DNA of 64,000 bases from Alicycliphilus denitrificans K601 (GTDB lineage Bacteria; Pseudomonadota; Gammaproteobacteria; Burkholderiales; Burkholderiaceae_C). The notes beneath the pieces were generated by a model that made no database searches, had not been told where the DNA came from, and worked only from the letters and a program-made list of their open reading frames with translations. A program made the position numbers and the translations under genes. This document shows, in pieces, positions 21,070 to 32,698 of this stretch (position 1 is the first letter of the stretch; each line of letters opens with the position of its first letter). Location: positions 3,923,001 to 3,987,000 of the forward strand of contig NC_015422.1 of assembly GCF_000204645.1 (NCBI RefSeq), given 5' to 3'.

Positions 21070-22194
21070 TCAGACCGCGGGGCCCGCATGGACCCAGCCC
21101 GCTTCGCACCACGTCGACAGTAGCTCCAGCGCCGCATCGCTGGCGCGTGCCAGCTCGCGCGCGCCCAGCCGGCGCTCGTCGGCCAGCTGGCGCATGAGCG
21201 CGGCGTCGCGCCCCGCGGCGCGGTAGCTCTCGCCGTTGATGAAGACATGCTTGTCGTCGTACATCATGCGGGTGCGCCTGTCGAGCGCCACGCTCTCGAG
21301 CATCACGCCCGCCTGCGCGGGCTCGAACCAGACGTTCGGCTTGGGCTCGGTCAACGCCTCGCCCAGGGCGCATTCGAGCGCCTGGGGCTGCTCCAGCGCC
21401 CGCTGCACGGCCTTGCGCGCAAACTCCTGCAGTCCGGCGGGAATGGCCCCGGGGCCGGCCACGGCCGGCTGCTGCGGGTCGCGGTAGATGGCGCCCTCCT
21501 CGTCGGCCGCGGCCTCCGCCATGCGCTGGAGCACTTCGTGGGCCAGCTGCGCGCCGTTGGGCGAGCGAAAGCCTATGGAATACGTCATGCACTCGCCCTC
21601 GGCGATGCCGTCGTGCGCCCAGCCCGGGGGCAGGTAGAGCATGTCGCCGGGCTCCAGCAGGTATTCTTCCTCGGGCTCGAAGGCCGCCAGGATCTTCAGC
21701 GGCAGGCCGGGGCGCAGCGTCTTGTCCTTCTGCCGGCCGATGCGCCAGCGCCGCTGCCCATGGGCCTGCAGCAGGAACACGTCGTAATTGTCGAAATGCG
21801 GCCCCACGCCGCCGCCGTCGGTGGCGTAGCTGATCATCAAGTCGTCGAGCCGCGCCTCGGGCACGAAGCGGAACTGCTGCATGAGCGCGTGCACGGCGTC
21901 GTCGTGCAGATCCACGCCCTGCACCAGCACGGTCCAGCGCGGCGTGCCCAGCGGCGGCAGGGAGCGGCGCGCCAGCGGCCCATGGCGCAGCACCCATCGG
22001 CCGGCCTTGTCCTGGATGAAGCGCGACTCCACGCCGTCCCGCCCGGCCAGCTCCAGCAGCTCGGCGCGGGTCAGGAGCGGCTTGAAGCCGGGCATGGCCT
22101 GGCGCACCAGGAGGGGTTTCTTGTGCCAGTGGCGGCGCATGAACTGCGCCGGGCTCAGGCCCCCGAGCAGGGCCAGCGGTTGTTCTACATCCAT
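21070..22194 (-). CDS. roxA: Cupin/JmjC ribosomal protein arginine hydroxylase
   Basis: 374 residues, like E. coli YcfD/RoxA, the 2-oxoglutarate and Fe(II)-dependent oxygenase that hydroxylates an arginine of ribosomal protein L16. The iron motif is HFD at 133-135 in GVGPHFDNYDVF, with the distal histidine expected in LYLPPGWAHDG near 195. The C-terminal part carries the dimerisation and winged-helix region. The start MDVEQPLALL is preferred over a longer frame that runs into the upstream promoter region. The substrate assignment is by family. Confidence 0.88.
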   Translation of the reverse strand: MDVEQPLALLGGLSPAQFMRRHWHKKPLLVRQAMPGFKPLLTRAELLELAGRDGVESRFIQDKAGRWVLRHGPLARRSLPPLGTPRWTVLVQGVDLHDDAVHALMQQFRFVPEARLDDLMISYATDGGGVGPHFDNYDVFLLQAHGQRRWRIGRQKDKTLRPGLPLKILAAFEPEEEYLLEPGDMLYLPPGWAHDGIAEGECMTYSIGFRSPNGAQLAHEVLQRMAEAAADEEGAIYRDPQQPAVAGPGAIPAGLQEFARKAVQRALEQPQALECALGEALTEPKPNVWFEPAQAGVMLESVALDRRTRMMYDDKHVFINGESYRAAGRDAALMRQLADERRLGARELARASDAALELLSTWCEAGWVHAGPAV

Positions 22195-22235
22195 GGAATC
22201 GACGGGGCCGCGCGGGCGGCAGGGCAACGAACTGC

Positions 22236-22241
22236 GACAAT
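22236..22241 (+). promoter_or_regulatory. Candidate -10 box immediately before the SlyD-like gene
   Basis: GACAAT ends 6 bases before the ATG at 22248, the same spacing as before the MFS and tldD genes. A leaderless transcript is the simplest reading. Confidence 0.35.
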
Positions 22242-22247
22242 TGTCCT

Positions 22248-22772
22248 ATGGAAATAACCGAACAATGTGTGGTCGCCTTGACCTGGGTCTTGAAAGACAC
22301 GCTGGGCGACGAGCTGGACGTGCTTGACGATCCCGTGGAGTTCCTGGTCGGCGGCGACGACCTGCTCGCGCGCATCGAAGAGGCGCTGCAGGGCCATGGC
22401 GTGGGCGCGGAGCTGGCGCTGCACCTGGAGCCCGAGGACGCCTTCGGCGACTACCAGGACAAGCTACTGTTCCTGGAGCCGCGCCAGCTGTTCCCGGCCG
22501 ACATCGAGGAAGGCATGACCTTCGACGGCACGGCCCTGCCCCAGGGCGTCAACCCCGAGGCGCCGCGCGACGCGCTCTACACCGTGGCGCAGATCTATCC
22601 CGAGCACGTGGTGCTCGACGGCAACCACCCGCTGGCCGGCATCGCCCTGCGCCTGCAGCTCAAGGTGCACGGCGTGCGCGAGGCCACCGAGGAGGAAATC
22701 GGCCGCGGCACGGCCGGGACGGGGTTCTTCCGCATACAGCCGCAGGCGCCCGGCAACGAGCTGCTGCACTGA
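22248..22772 (+). CDS. SlyD-like FKBP-type peptidyl-prolyl isomerase
   Basis: 174 residues with the FKBP half-domains flanking an inserted IF domain, as in SlyD: ALTWVLKD, then EDAFGDYQDKLLFLEPRQLFP and the C-terminal DGNHPLAGIALRLQLKVHGVREA. SlyD proteins combine prolyl isomerase with chaperone activity. The His/Cys-rich metal-binding tail of E. coli SlyD is absent, so a role in nickel delivery is not supported. It diverges from roxA and converges on dut. Confidence 0.88.
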   Translation: MEITEQCVVALTWVLKDTLGDELDVLDDPVEFLVGGDDLLARIEEALQGHGVGAELALHLEPEDAFGDYQDKLLFLEPRQLFPADIEEGMTFDGTALPQGVNPEAPRDALYTVAQIYPEHVVLDGNHPLAGIALRLQLKVHGVREATEEEIGRGTAGTGFFRIQPQAPGNELLH

Positions 22773-22778
22773 CCCGGC

Positions 22779-23225
22779 TCAGTGCTTCCCGGTGGAGCCG
22801 TAGCCGCCCTCGCCGCGCTCGCTCGCGGGAAAGTCCGTGACCACGTTGAACTGCGCCTGCACCACCGGCACGATGACCAGCTGGGCCAGCCGCTCCATGG
22901 GCTGGAGCGTGAAGGCCGTGTCGCTGCGGTTCCAGGCGCTGACCATGAGCTGGCCCTGGTAGTCGCTGTCGATCAGCCCCACCAGATTGCCCAGCACGAT
23001 GCCGTGCTTGTGCCCCAGGCCCGAGCGCGGCAGGATCAGGGCCGCGTAGCCCGGGTCCTTGAGGTAGATGGCGATGCCCGTGGGCACCAGTTGCCAGGCG
23101 TTGGGCGCCAGCAGCAGCGGCGCGTCCAGACAGGCGCGCAGGTCCAGCCCGGCGCTGCCGGGCGTGGCGTAGGCGGGCAGCTGGTCCGCCATGCGCGGGT
23201 CGAGAATCTTGACGTCGATCTTCAT
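22779..23225 (-). CDS. dut: Deoxyuridine 5'-triphosphate nucleotidohydrolase
   Basis: Homotrimeric dUTPase, 148 residues, hydrolysing dUTP to dUMP and keeping uracil out of DNA. All five family motifs are visible: [44 protein letters not shown] and the flexible C-terminal [12 protein letters not shown]. The start MKIDVKILD is chosen over a longer N-terminal frame. Downstream on the same strand after a gap of about 70 bp comes coaBC's small neighbour, but transcription order runs coaBC, membrane protein, dut. Confidence 0.96.
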   Translation of the reverse strand: MKIDVKILDPRMADQLPAYATPGSAGLDLRACLDAPLLLAPNAWQLVPTGIAIYLKDPGYAALILPRSGLGHKHGIVLGNLVGLIDSDYQGQLMVSAWNRSDTAFTLQPMERLAQLVIVPVVQAQFNVVTDFPASERGEGGYGSTGKH

Positions 23226-23293
23226 GATGGGTGCGGGGCCTTCATGGGGCGCCGCAGTGTGCAAAGCCTGCGATCATCGCGCAAAAGAGGGAG

Positions 23294-23695
23294 TCAGCGG
23301 CGTTCGCCGCCGGACTTGCGCCGGGCCTTCCAGAGGCTGTAGCCCACGCCCGCCAGCACCAGGCCCACGACGACGAAGGGCAGCAGCGAGGGCGCGAACC
23401 ACATCAGCAGCACGAATAGGATCCACAGCAGCAGGGGCCATTTGGCCGGCAGCTGGCGGGCGGCGGCCCTGCCGCGCGCCTTGCCTGCCGGCTGCCCGCC
23501 CGCGATGGCGGCGGCGGAAGGCGCGGATGCGGCCTGCGCGGGCGCGGGCGCGGCGCGGGCGTCGCCCGCCTTGGCCGCCGCCTGCGCCGCCCCGCGCTGC
23601 TGGTCCGCCCGTTGCATCAGGCGCTCGACGTAGCGCGCGTAGTCCCCGTCCGGCGGCCCCTCGGGACCGCCCGGGCCGAGGTTCGGCCCGTTCAT
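23294..23695 (-). CDS. Hypothetical protein with low-complexity N-terminus and two C-terminal membrane spans
   Basis: 133 residues: Gly/Pro-rich start, an Ala-rich charged middle ([20 protein letters not shown]), then a hydrophobic pair [15 protein letters not shown] and [16 protein letters not shown] at about 85-125, ending in a basic tail. The start codon overlaps the coaBC stop by four bases (ATGA). No family recognised. It lies between coaBC and dut in one run, so it is probably expressed with nucleotide and coenzyme genes by position only. Confidence 0.65.
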   Translation of the reverse strand: MNGPNLGPGGPEGPPDGDYARYVERLMQRADQQRGAAQAAAKAGDARAAPAPAQAASAPSAAAIAGGQPAGKARGRAAARQLPAKWPLLLWILFVLLMWFAPSLLPFVVVGLVLAGVGYSLWKARRKSGGERR

Positions 23696-24918
23696 GGCGC
23701 AGCCGCCACGCCCAGGCGCCGCGCGATCTCCGCCACGAGCTGGCGGCCCAGCTCGGCCTTGGGAGCGCGCGGCAGTTCCTGGTGGCCCTGCGCATCGACC
23801 AGCAGCAGCGCGTTGTCGTCCTGGCCGAAGGTGGCCGGGCCGATGTTGCCCACGAGCAGCGGCACGCCCTTGCGCGCGCGCTTGGCGCTGGCGTGCTCCA
23901 GCAGGTTCTCGCTTTCGGCGGCGAAGCCCACGCAGTACAGGCTGCCCGAGCGTGCGCGCTCGGAGCGCGCCACGGTGGCCAGGATGTCGGGGTTCTCGAC
24001 GAAGGCCAGCGCGGGCACCTGGCCCGATCCGTCCTTCTTGATCTTGTGCTCGGCACTGCTGGCTGGCCGCCAGTCGGCCACGGCCGCGGTAGCTATGAAG
24101 ACAGTAGCACCCGGCACTTGCCCCTCGACCGCTTCGAGCATGTTTTGCGCAGAACGCACGTCGATGCGCCGCACGCCGCGCGGCGTGGGCAGGTGCACGG
24201 GGCCGGCGACCAGCGTGACCTCGGCTCCGGCCTCGCGCGCCGCGCGGGCGATGGCGAAGCCCATCTTGCCGGAGGACAGGTTGGTGATGCCGCGCACCGG
24301 GTCCATGGCCTCGAAGGTGGGGCCGGCCGTGATCAGCACGCGCTGGCCCGCGAGCAGCTTCGGCGCGAAGAAGGCCGCCAGGTCCTCCAGGATCTCGGCG
24401 GGTTCGAGCATGCGGCCGTCGCCGGTCTCGCCGCAGGCCTGGTCGCCGTTGCCCACGCCCAGCACGGCGGCGCCGTCCTGCGCCAGCTGGGCCAGGTTGC
24501 GCCGGGTGGCGGGGTGAGCCCACATCTCGCGGTTCATGGCCGGTGCGACCAGCAGCGGCACGCGGTCCACGGGCCGCGCCAGGCACAACAGGCTCAGCAG
24601 CTCGTCGGCGCGCCCCTGCACCAGGCGCGCGGCGAAGTCGGCGCTGCATGGCGCGATGAGGATCGCGTCGGCCTCGCGGCTCAGGTTGATGTGGGGCATG
24701 TTGTTGGCCTCGCGCGCGTCCCATTGCGAGGTATAGACCGGCCGCCCGGACAGAGCCTGCATGGTGACGGGCGTGATGAACTGCTCCGCCGCCTCGGTCA
24801 TCACCACCTGCACGGTGGCGCCCGCCTTGACGAGCAGCCGGGTCAGCTCGGCGCTCTTGTAACAGGCCACGCCTCCGCTCAGGCCCAGGACGATGTGTTT
24901 GCCAACGAGTGCATTCAT
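23692..24918 (-). CDS. coaBC: Bifunctional phosphopantothenoylcysteine decarboxylase/synthetase
   Basis: Two consecutive steps of coenzyme A synthesis. 408 residues: the N-terminal FMN-dependent decarboxylase (CoaC) at 1-190 with [18 protein letters not shown] and APAMNREMW, then the CTP-dependent synthetase (CoaB) from about 190 with [23 protein letters not shown] and AAVADWRP. The codons for residues about 265-275 (ATVFIAT) are AT-rich and match the left end of the dispersed repeat. A neighbouring gene overlaps its stop by four bases. Confidence 0.95.
   Translation of the reverse strand: MNALVGKHIVLGLSGGVACYKSAELTRLLVKAGATVQVVMTEAAEQFITPVTMQALSGRPVYTSQWDAREANNMPHINLSREADAILIAPCSADFAARLVQGRADELLSLLCLARPVDRVPLLVAPAMNREMWAHPATRRNLAQLAQDGAAVLGVGNGDQACGETGDGRMLEPAEILEDLAAFFAPKLLAGQRVLITAGPTFEAMDPVRGITNLSSGKMGFAIARAAREAGAEVTLVAGPVHLPTPRGVRRIDVRSAQNMLEAVEGQVPGATVFIATAAVADWRPASSAEHKIKKDGSGQVPALAFVENPDILATVARSERARSGSLYCVGFAAESENLLEHASAKRARKGVPLLVGNIGPATFGQDDNALLLVDAQGHQELPRAPKAELGRQLVAEIARRLGVAAAP
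24087..24110 (-). repeat. Possible dispersed-repeat remnant, copy 6, inside coaBC
   Basis: On the minus strand the text GCTACTGTCTTCATAGC resembles the left end of other copies. Only the left-end motif is present and the encoded residues ([14 protein letters not shown]) are conserved in the family, so this may be a coincidence of codon choice or a converted patch. Confidence 0.3.
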
Positions 24919-24961
24919 GGAACGGCATTTTGGCAGAGCGGCCGGGCATGGATGGGACTTC

Positions 24962-26643
<1,682 letters not shown>

Positions 26644-26648
26644 CCACC

Positions 26649-27506
26649 ATGCAACTCTGCGGATTCGACATCGGCCTTGACCGCCCCTTCTTCCTCATCG
26701 CCGGCCCCTGCGTGGTCGAGTCCGAGCAGCTGCAGATGGACGTGGCGGGCCGGCTCCAGGAGATCACTGCCTCCCTGGGCATCCCCTTCATCTTCAAGAG
26801 CAGCTACGACAAGGCCAACCGGTCGAGCGGCGCGAGCTTTCGCGGCCCCGGCATGGAAAAGGGGCTGGAGATACTCGCCAAGGTGAAGAAGCAGCTCGGC
26901 GTGCCCGTGCTGACCGACGTGCACACCGAGGCCGAGATCCCCGCCGTGGCGCAGGTCGTGGACGTGCTGCAGACGCCTGCGTTCCTGTGCCGCCAGACCG
27001 ACTTCATCCGCGCCGTGGCGCAGTCGGGCAAACCCGTGAACATCAAGAAGGGCCAGTTCCTCGCGCCGCACGACATGAAGAACGTCATCGACAAGGCCCG
27101 CGCCGCCGCGCGCGAGGCGGGCCTGTCCGAAGACCGCTTCATGGCCTGCGAGCGCGGCGCGAGCTTCGGCTACAACAACCTCGTGTCCGACATGCGCAGC
27201 CTGGCCATCATGCGCGAGACGGGCGCCCCGGTGGTGTTCGACGCCACGCACAGCGTGCAGCTGCCCGGCGGCCAGGGCACGAGCAGCGGCGGCATGCGCG
27301 AGATGGTGCCCGTGCTCTCGCGCGCGGCCGTGGCCGTGGGCGTGGCGGGCCTGTTCATGGAGACGCACCCCGACCCGGCAAGCGCGCTGTCGGACGGCCC
27401 CAACGCCGTGCCGCTCAAGCACATGCGCGCATTGCTGGAGACGCTGGTGCAGCTCGACGCCGTCACCAAGAAGAACGGCTTTCTCGAAAACGACTTTGGA
27501 GCCTGA
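26649..27506 (+). CDS. kdsA: 3-deoxy-D-manno-octulosonate 8-phosphate synthase
   Basis: Condenses phosphoenolpyruvate and arabinose 5-phosphate to Kdo-8-phosphate for lipopolysaccharide core. 285 residues with [12 protein letters not shown] at the start, SYDKANRSS near 58, LCRQTDFI and the C-terminal [13 protein letters not shown] and [13 protein letters not shown] from the upstream pyrG is the donor for the later CMP-Kdo step, which gives a metabolic reason for the pairing. Confidence 0.97.
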   Translation: MQLCGFDIGLDRPFFLIAGPCVVESEQLQMDVAGRLQEITASLGIPFIFKSSYDKANRSSGASFRGPGMEKGLEILAKVKKQLGVPVLTDVHTEAEIPAVAQVVDVLQTPAFLCRQTDFIRAVAQSGKPVNIKKGQFLAPHDMKNVIDKARAAAREAGLSEDRFMACERGASFGYNNLVSDMRSLAIMRETGAPVVFDATHSVQLPGGQGTSSGGMREMVPVLSRAAVAVGVAGLFMETHPDPASALSDGPNAVPLKHMRALLETLVQLDAVTKKNGFLENDFGA

Positions 27507-27508
27507 GC

Positions 27509-27799
27509 ATGGCAAGCGGCTACATCATTGCGTCCGTCACCGTCACCGACCCCGCGCAGTACGAGGAGTACAAAAAGTGGAGCTCCGAGGCCATGCGCGC
27601 GCATGGCGCCGAGGTCTGCGTGCGCGGCGGCAAGGTCGAGGTGCTCGAAGGCGACTGGAACCCGGGCCGCACCGTGGTGCTGAAGTTCCCCAGCTTCGAG
27701 GCCGCCCGTGCCTTCCACGACTCGGCCGAATACCGCAAGGCGCGCGCCGCGCGCGAGGGCGCCGCCGTCATGCGCATGGTCGTGGTCGAGGGCCTGTGA
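27509..27799 (+). CDS. DUF1330-type small protein
   Basis: 96 residues of the DUF1330 dimeric ferredoxin-like fold: YIIASVTVTDPAQYEEY at the start, then GGKVEVLEGDW and VVLKFPSFEAARAFHDSAEY. No catalytic role is established for the family. It starts two bases after the kdsA stop and precedes eno by about 180 bp, so it belongs to the pyrG-kdsA unit. Confidence 0.88.
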   Translation: MASGYIIASVTVTDPAQYEEYKKWSSEAMRAHGAEVCVRGGKVEVLEGDWNPGRTVVLKFPSFEAARAFHDSAEYRKARAAREGAAVMRMVVVEGL

Positions 27800-27906
27800 C
27801 GCGCACGGCGCATCCCGGGCAAAGCCGTTGCACCCGCGATGCGCGCAATCGCCGCCGCGCCATCGCCCATACTGTGCGGCGCGGTGGCTGCGGCCAATGC
27901 ATTGTT

Positions 27907-29268
<1,362 letters not shown>

Positions 29269-29295
29269 GCCCCAGCACGCCACCGCTCCGCCGCC

Positions 29296-29583
29296 ATGGT
29301 CACGCGCATCGTCCCCCTCGTACTGCTGCTGCTGCTCGTGGCCATCCACGCGCAGCTATGGGCCGGGCGCGGCAGCGTCGGCAACGTACAGGACCTGCGC
29401 CAGCAGATCGCCGCGCAGCAGGCGGCCAACGCCCAGGCACGCCTGGCCAACGAGCGCTTGGCCGCCGAGGTGAACGACCTCAAGGGCGGCCTGGAAATGG
29501 TGGAGGAAAAGGCGCGCGGCGAGCTGGGCATGGTCAAGCAGGGCGAGATCTACGTCCAGGTGGTGCGCCCCGCACAGCGCTGA
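29296..29583 (+). CDS. ftsB: Cell division protein FtsB
   Basis: Single-span member of the FtsQ-FtsL-FtsB divisome subcomplex. 95 residues: N-terminal membrane helix at about 4-22, then a coiled coil (LRQQIAAQQAANAQARLANERL) and the conserved EEKARGELGMVKQGEIYVQV. The eno-ftsB neighbourhood is the usual one. A perfect hairpin terminator follows 12 bp after the stop. Confidence 0.93.
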   Translation: MVTRIVPLVLLLLLVAIHAQLWAGRGSVGNVQDLRQQIAAQQAANAQARLANERLAAEVNDLKGGLEMVEEKARGELGMVKQGEIYVQVVRPAQR

Positions 29584-29595
29584 ACTTCCCAAGCC

Positions 29596-29647
29596 AAAAG
29601 AGCTGCCAGCGCTTGCCCATCAAGCGCTGGCAGCTCTTTTTTTCGCA
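29596..29647. terminator. Bidirectional terminator formed by a perfect dispersed-repeat copy (copy 8)
   Basis: The arms AAAAGAGCTGCCAGCGCTTG (29596-29615) and its exact complement (29621-29640) give a 20-bp perfect stem with a 5-base loop. A tracts and T tracts flank both sides. It sits between convergent ftsB and the ABC ATPase gene, so it can stop transcription from either side. Confidence 0.9.
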
Positions 29648-29652
29648 GCAAC

Positions 29653-30432
29653 CTATTTCAGGTTGCCCGACAGGAAGCGCGCCAGCCGCTCGCTGCGCGG
29701 GTTGGCCATGACCTCGCGCGGGTCGCCCTGCTCCTCCACCAGCCCCTGGTGCAGGAAGATCACGTGGTTGGACACCTCGCGCGCGAAGCCCATTTCGTGC
29801 GTGACGACGAGCATGGTGCGCCCCTCCTGGGCCAGCACCTGCATCACGCGCAGCACCTCGCCCACGAGCTCGGGGTCGAGCGCGCTGGTGGGTTCGTCGA
29901 ACAGCATCACCTCGGGCTCCACGGCGAGCGCCCGGGCGATCGCCACGCGCTGCTGCTGGCCGCCGCTCATGTGGTTGGGGTAGGCGTCCTCGCGCCCCTC
30001 CAGGCCCACCAGGCGCAGGTACTTGCGCGCGCGCTCCACGGCCTCGTCGCGCGGCAGGCCCAGCACGTGCACCGGCACCTCGATGATGTTGGCGAGCGCC
30101 GTCATGTGCGCCCACAGGTTGAAGTGCTGGAACACCATGGCCAGGCGCGTGCGCAGGCGCTGCAGCTGCTTCTGGTCGGCCGCCTCCAGCGCGCCGTCCT
30201 GCGCCGGACGCAGCCGCAGCTCCTCGCCCGCCACCAGGATGCGGCCCTGCTGCGGGCGCTCCAGCAGGTTGATGCAGCGCAAGAGCGTGCTCTTGCCCGA
30301 GCCCGAACTGCCGATGATGCTGATCACGTCGCCCGCGTGCGCCGTGAGCGACACGCCCTTGAGCACCTCGTTGGCGCCGTAGCGCTTGTGGATGTCCAGG
30401 GCCTGGAGTTTGACGGGGGTGTTGCGGTTCAT
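29653..30432 (-). CDS. Polar amino-acid ABC transporter, ATP-binding protein
   Basis: 259-residue cytoplasmic ATPase of the HisP/GlnQ/ArtP type. Walker A GSSGSGKSTLL near residue 38, Q-loop in FQHFNLWAHMT, signature MSGGQQQRVAIARAL near 150, Walker B MLFDEPTSALDP, and the switch histidine in VVTHEMGFA. It is the last gene of a four-gene minus-strand operon: binding protein, two permeases and this ATPase. Its insert EELRLRPAQDGALEAADQKQ is like that of HisP-type proteins that take histidine, lysine, arginine or ornithine. Confidence 0.93.
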   Translation of the reverse strand: MNRNTPVKLQALDIHKRYGANEVLKGVSLTAHAGDVISIIGSSGSGKSTLLRCINLLERPQQGRILVAGEELRLRPAQDGALEAADQKQLQRLRTRLAMVFQHFNLWAHMTALANIIEVPVHVLGLPRDEAVERARKYLRLVGLEGREDAYPNHMSGGQQQRVAIARALAVEPEVMLFDEPTSALDPELVGEVLRVMQVLAQEGRTMLVVTHEMGFAREVSNHVIFLHQGLVEEQGDPREVMANPRSERLARFLSGNLK

Positions 30433-30442
30433 GAAGGAAAGG

Positions 30443-31156
30443 TCATGCTTTGCGCGGCGCCAGGTAGCCCAGGAAGCGCCGCTCCACGAGCCTGGTGGCG
30501 CCGATCAGGCACAGGGTGATGCACAGGTAGATGGCCGCCGCGAACAGGTAGGCCTCGAACGGCAGGTAGAAGTCGGCGTAGACGCGGCTGGCCGCGCCCG
30601 TGAGGTCGGTCAGCGCCGGCACGGTGCTGGCGAGGCTGGAGCTGTGCAGCATCATCACCACCTCGTTGCCGTAGGCCGGCAGCATGCGGCGGATGGCGCT
30701 GGGCAGCACGATGCGGCGCATCAGCATCCACGGGCCCATGCCCATGGCGCGCGCGGCCTCGACCTCGCCCTTGGATGTCTCGCGGATGCTGCCCGCCAGC
30801 GTCTCGGCCGTGTAGGCCGCCGTGTTCAGGCTGAACGACAGCAAGGCGCAGAAGAACGGCTCCTTGAAGTTCGTCCAAGGCCAGACGTCGTCCCAGCGCG
30901 CCTGCACCCATTCGAGCTGGGCCACGCCGTAGTAGATCAGATACACCTGGATCAGCAGCGGCGTGCCGCGCATGAAATAGGTGAAGGCCTGGGCCGGCCA
31001 GCGCAGCCAGGCATTGCTGCCGACCAGCGCCAGCGCGCAGGCGAGTGCCAGCACGGCGCCCAGCCCCAGGCTGTAGAGCGTGAGCTGCAGGGTGACGAGC
31101 AGGCCCTCGCCATAGAGCGCCAGCGTGTCCGGCTCGAAGATCACCAGCCAGTTCAT
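30443..31156 (-). CDS. Polar amino-acid ABC transporter, permease (HisM-like)
   Basis: 237-residue inner-membrane permease with five predicted spans. The EAA loop that docks to the ATPase reads EVEAARAMGMGPWMLMRRIVLP. The start MNWLVIFEPD overlaps the stop of the upstream permease gene by four bases (ATGA). The much longer frame that runs upstream is a shadow of that gene. The phrase TLAGSIRETSKGEVEAARAM is typical of HisM/ArtM proteins. Confidence 0.93.
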   Translation of the reverse strand: MNWLVIFEPDTLALYGEGLLVTLQLTLYSLGLGAVLALACALALVGSNAWLRWPAQAFTYFMRGTPLLIQVYLIYYGVAQLEWVQARWDDVWPWTNFKEPFFCALLSFSLNTAAYTAETLAGSIRETSKGEVEAARAMGMGPWMLMRRIVLPSAIRRMLPAYGNEVVMMLHSSSLASTVPALTDLTGAASRVYADFYLPFEAYLFAAAIYLCITLCLIGATRLVERRFLGYLAPRKA

Positions 31157-31842
31157 AGCAGCTGCACCCTGTCGGTGCCCAGGCTGTAGCGGCGGCTGAC
31201 GGCGCGCAGCGCCCACAGCGACAGCGAGGTATAGGCCAGGTAGATGGCCGCGGTGAACAGGAAGAAGGCGAAGGGCTCGCGCGCGGCGGCGCTCGACTGC
31301 TTGGCCAGGTAGGTCATGTCGTGCAGCCCGATCAGGCTGACCAGGGCCGTGGCCTTGATGAGCACCAGCCAGTTGTTGGTGAAGCTCGGCAGCGCGTAGC
31401 GCACCATCTGCGGCAGGGTGATGCGCACGAAGGTGCGCAAGCGTCCCATGCCGAAGGCCCAGGCGGCCTCCATCTGGCCGCGGGGAATGGCCAGGATGGC
31501 GCCGCGGAAGGTCTCGGTCATGTAGGCGCCATAGATGAAGCCTATGGTCAGCACGCCGGCGACGAAGGGATCGAGGTCCACGCCCTCCTGGTTGCCCCAG
31601 AGCTCCGCCAGGCTGTTGAGGCCGATGGCGCCGCCGTAGAAGACGAGCAGCATCATGAGCAGCTCGGGGATGCCACGCACCACCGTGGTGTAGAGCTGAG
31701 CCAGCCACACCAGCGGGCGCCGGCCCGAGAGTTTGGCCGCCGCCCCCGCCAGGCCCAGCAGCGTGGCCACCGCCAGCGATGCCAGGGACACGCCCACGGT
31801 GAGCAGCGAGCCATTCAGGATGGCCAGGTAGTAGTCACGCAT
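31153..31842 (-). CDS. Polar amino-acid ABC transporter, permease (HisQ-like)
   Basis: 229-residue permease pairing with the HisM-like subunit. It begins MRDYYLAILNGSLLTVGVSL and carries the EAA loop as GQMEAAWAFGMGRLRTFVRITLP. The conserved YTTVVRGIPELLMMLLVFYG is seen near residue 50. Four-base overlap with the next gene downstream indicates coupled translation of equal amounts of the two membrane subunits. Confidence 0.93.
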   Translation of the reverse strand: MRDYYLAILNGSLLTVGVSLASLAVATLLGLAGAAAKLSGRRPLVWLAQLYTTVVRGIPELLMMLLVFYGGAIGLNSLAELWGNQEGVDLDPFVAGVLTIGFIYGAYMTETFRGAILAIPRGQMEAAWAFGMGRLRTFVRITLPQMVRYALPSFTNNWLVLIKATALVSLIGLHDMTYLAKQSSAAAREPFAFFLFTAAIYLAYTSLSLWALRAVSRRYSLGTDRVQLL

Positions 31843-31872
31843 TCAGACACACGCGCCGGGAGGGCCCGCGGC

Positions 31873-32634
31873 TCACTTGCCGTAGGGGTCGAAGTCGAAG
31901 TACTTCTTGGCGATCCTGGCGTAGGTGCCGTTGGCGCGGATGGTGTCGATCGCCTCGTTGAGCTGCTTCTTCAGGTCGCCCTGGCCCTTGCGCAGCGCGA
32001 TGCCTATGCCTTCGCCGTAGTACTTCGCGTCGTACTGGTCGGGGCCCACGTAGCCGTAGTCCTTGCCCTCGGGCTTGCGCAGGAAGCCGCCGTTGACCTC
32101 GACCTTGTCGGCCACGGTCCCATCGAGGCGCCCGGCCTGTATGTCCAGGTAGACCTGGTTCTGCGACTGGTAGGGCACGACCGTGACGCCGGCGGGCTTG
32201 AGCTCGCCCAGCGCCCATTTCTCCTGCGTGCTGCTCTTGAGCACGCCGATCTTCATGCCCTTGAGCGAGGCCGGCCCCTCGTACTTGACGCTCTTCTTCA
32301 CCACGATGGCGCTGGGTGTCTTGTAGTAGCGATTGGTGAAGTCCACCACGCGCGCGCGCTCGGGCGTGATCGACATGGAGCTGATGACCACGTCGAACTT
32401 CTTGGCCTGCAGGCCGGGGATGATGCTGTCCCACTCGGACTCGACGAACACGCACTTGCGCTTGATCTGCTCGCACAGCGCGTTGGCGATGTCCACGTCG
32501 AAACCGACGATCTCGCCCGAGGCGGTCTTGGACTCGAAGGGTTCGTAGGCGGGGTTCAGCCCCACCCGCAGGTCGGCCGCACAGGCCGCACCCGCCAGGC
32601 CCACGAGGGCCAGGGCGGCGATTTTCTTTTGCAT
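31873..32634 (-). CDS. Polar amino-acid ABC transporter, periplasmic binding protein
   Basis: 253 residues with a signal peptide cut after about residue 20 (AGAACAAD). The mature part opens RVGLNPAYEPFESKTASGEIVGFDVDIANALC, the SBP family 3 pattern. It ends with a KYFDFDPYGK tail found on histidine and Lys/Arg/Orn binding proteins. As first gene of the operon it is placed for the highest expression. The ligand is by analogy only. Confidence 0.92.
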   Translation of the reverse strand: MQKKIAALALVGLAGAACAADLRVGLNPAYEPFESKTASGEIVGFDVDIANALCEQIKRKCVFVESEWDSIIPGLQAKKFDVVISSMSITPERARVVDFTNRYYKTPSAIVVKKSVKYEGPASLKGMKIGVLKSSTQEKWALGELKPAGVTVVPYQSQNQVYLDIQAGRLDGTVADKVEVNGGFLRKPEGKDYGYVGPDQYDAKYYGEGIGIALRKGQGDLKKQLNEAIDTIRANGTYARIAKKYFDFDPYGK

Positions 32635-32698
32635 GGCGATATTCCTTGGAAATCAGGCGCGAAAGGCGTTATTGTCGCCGCGCCGGACAACGCTCCAC

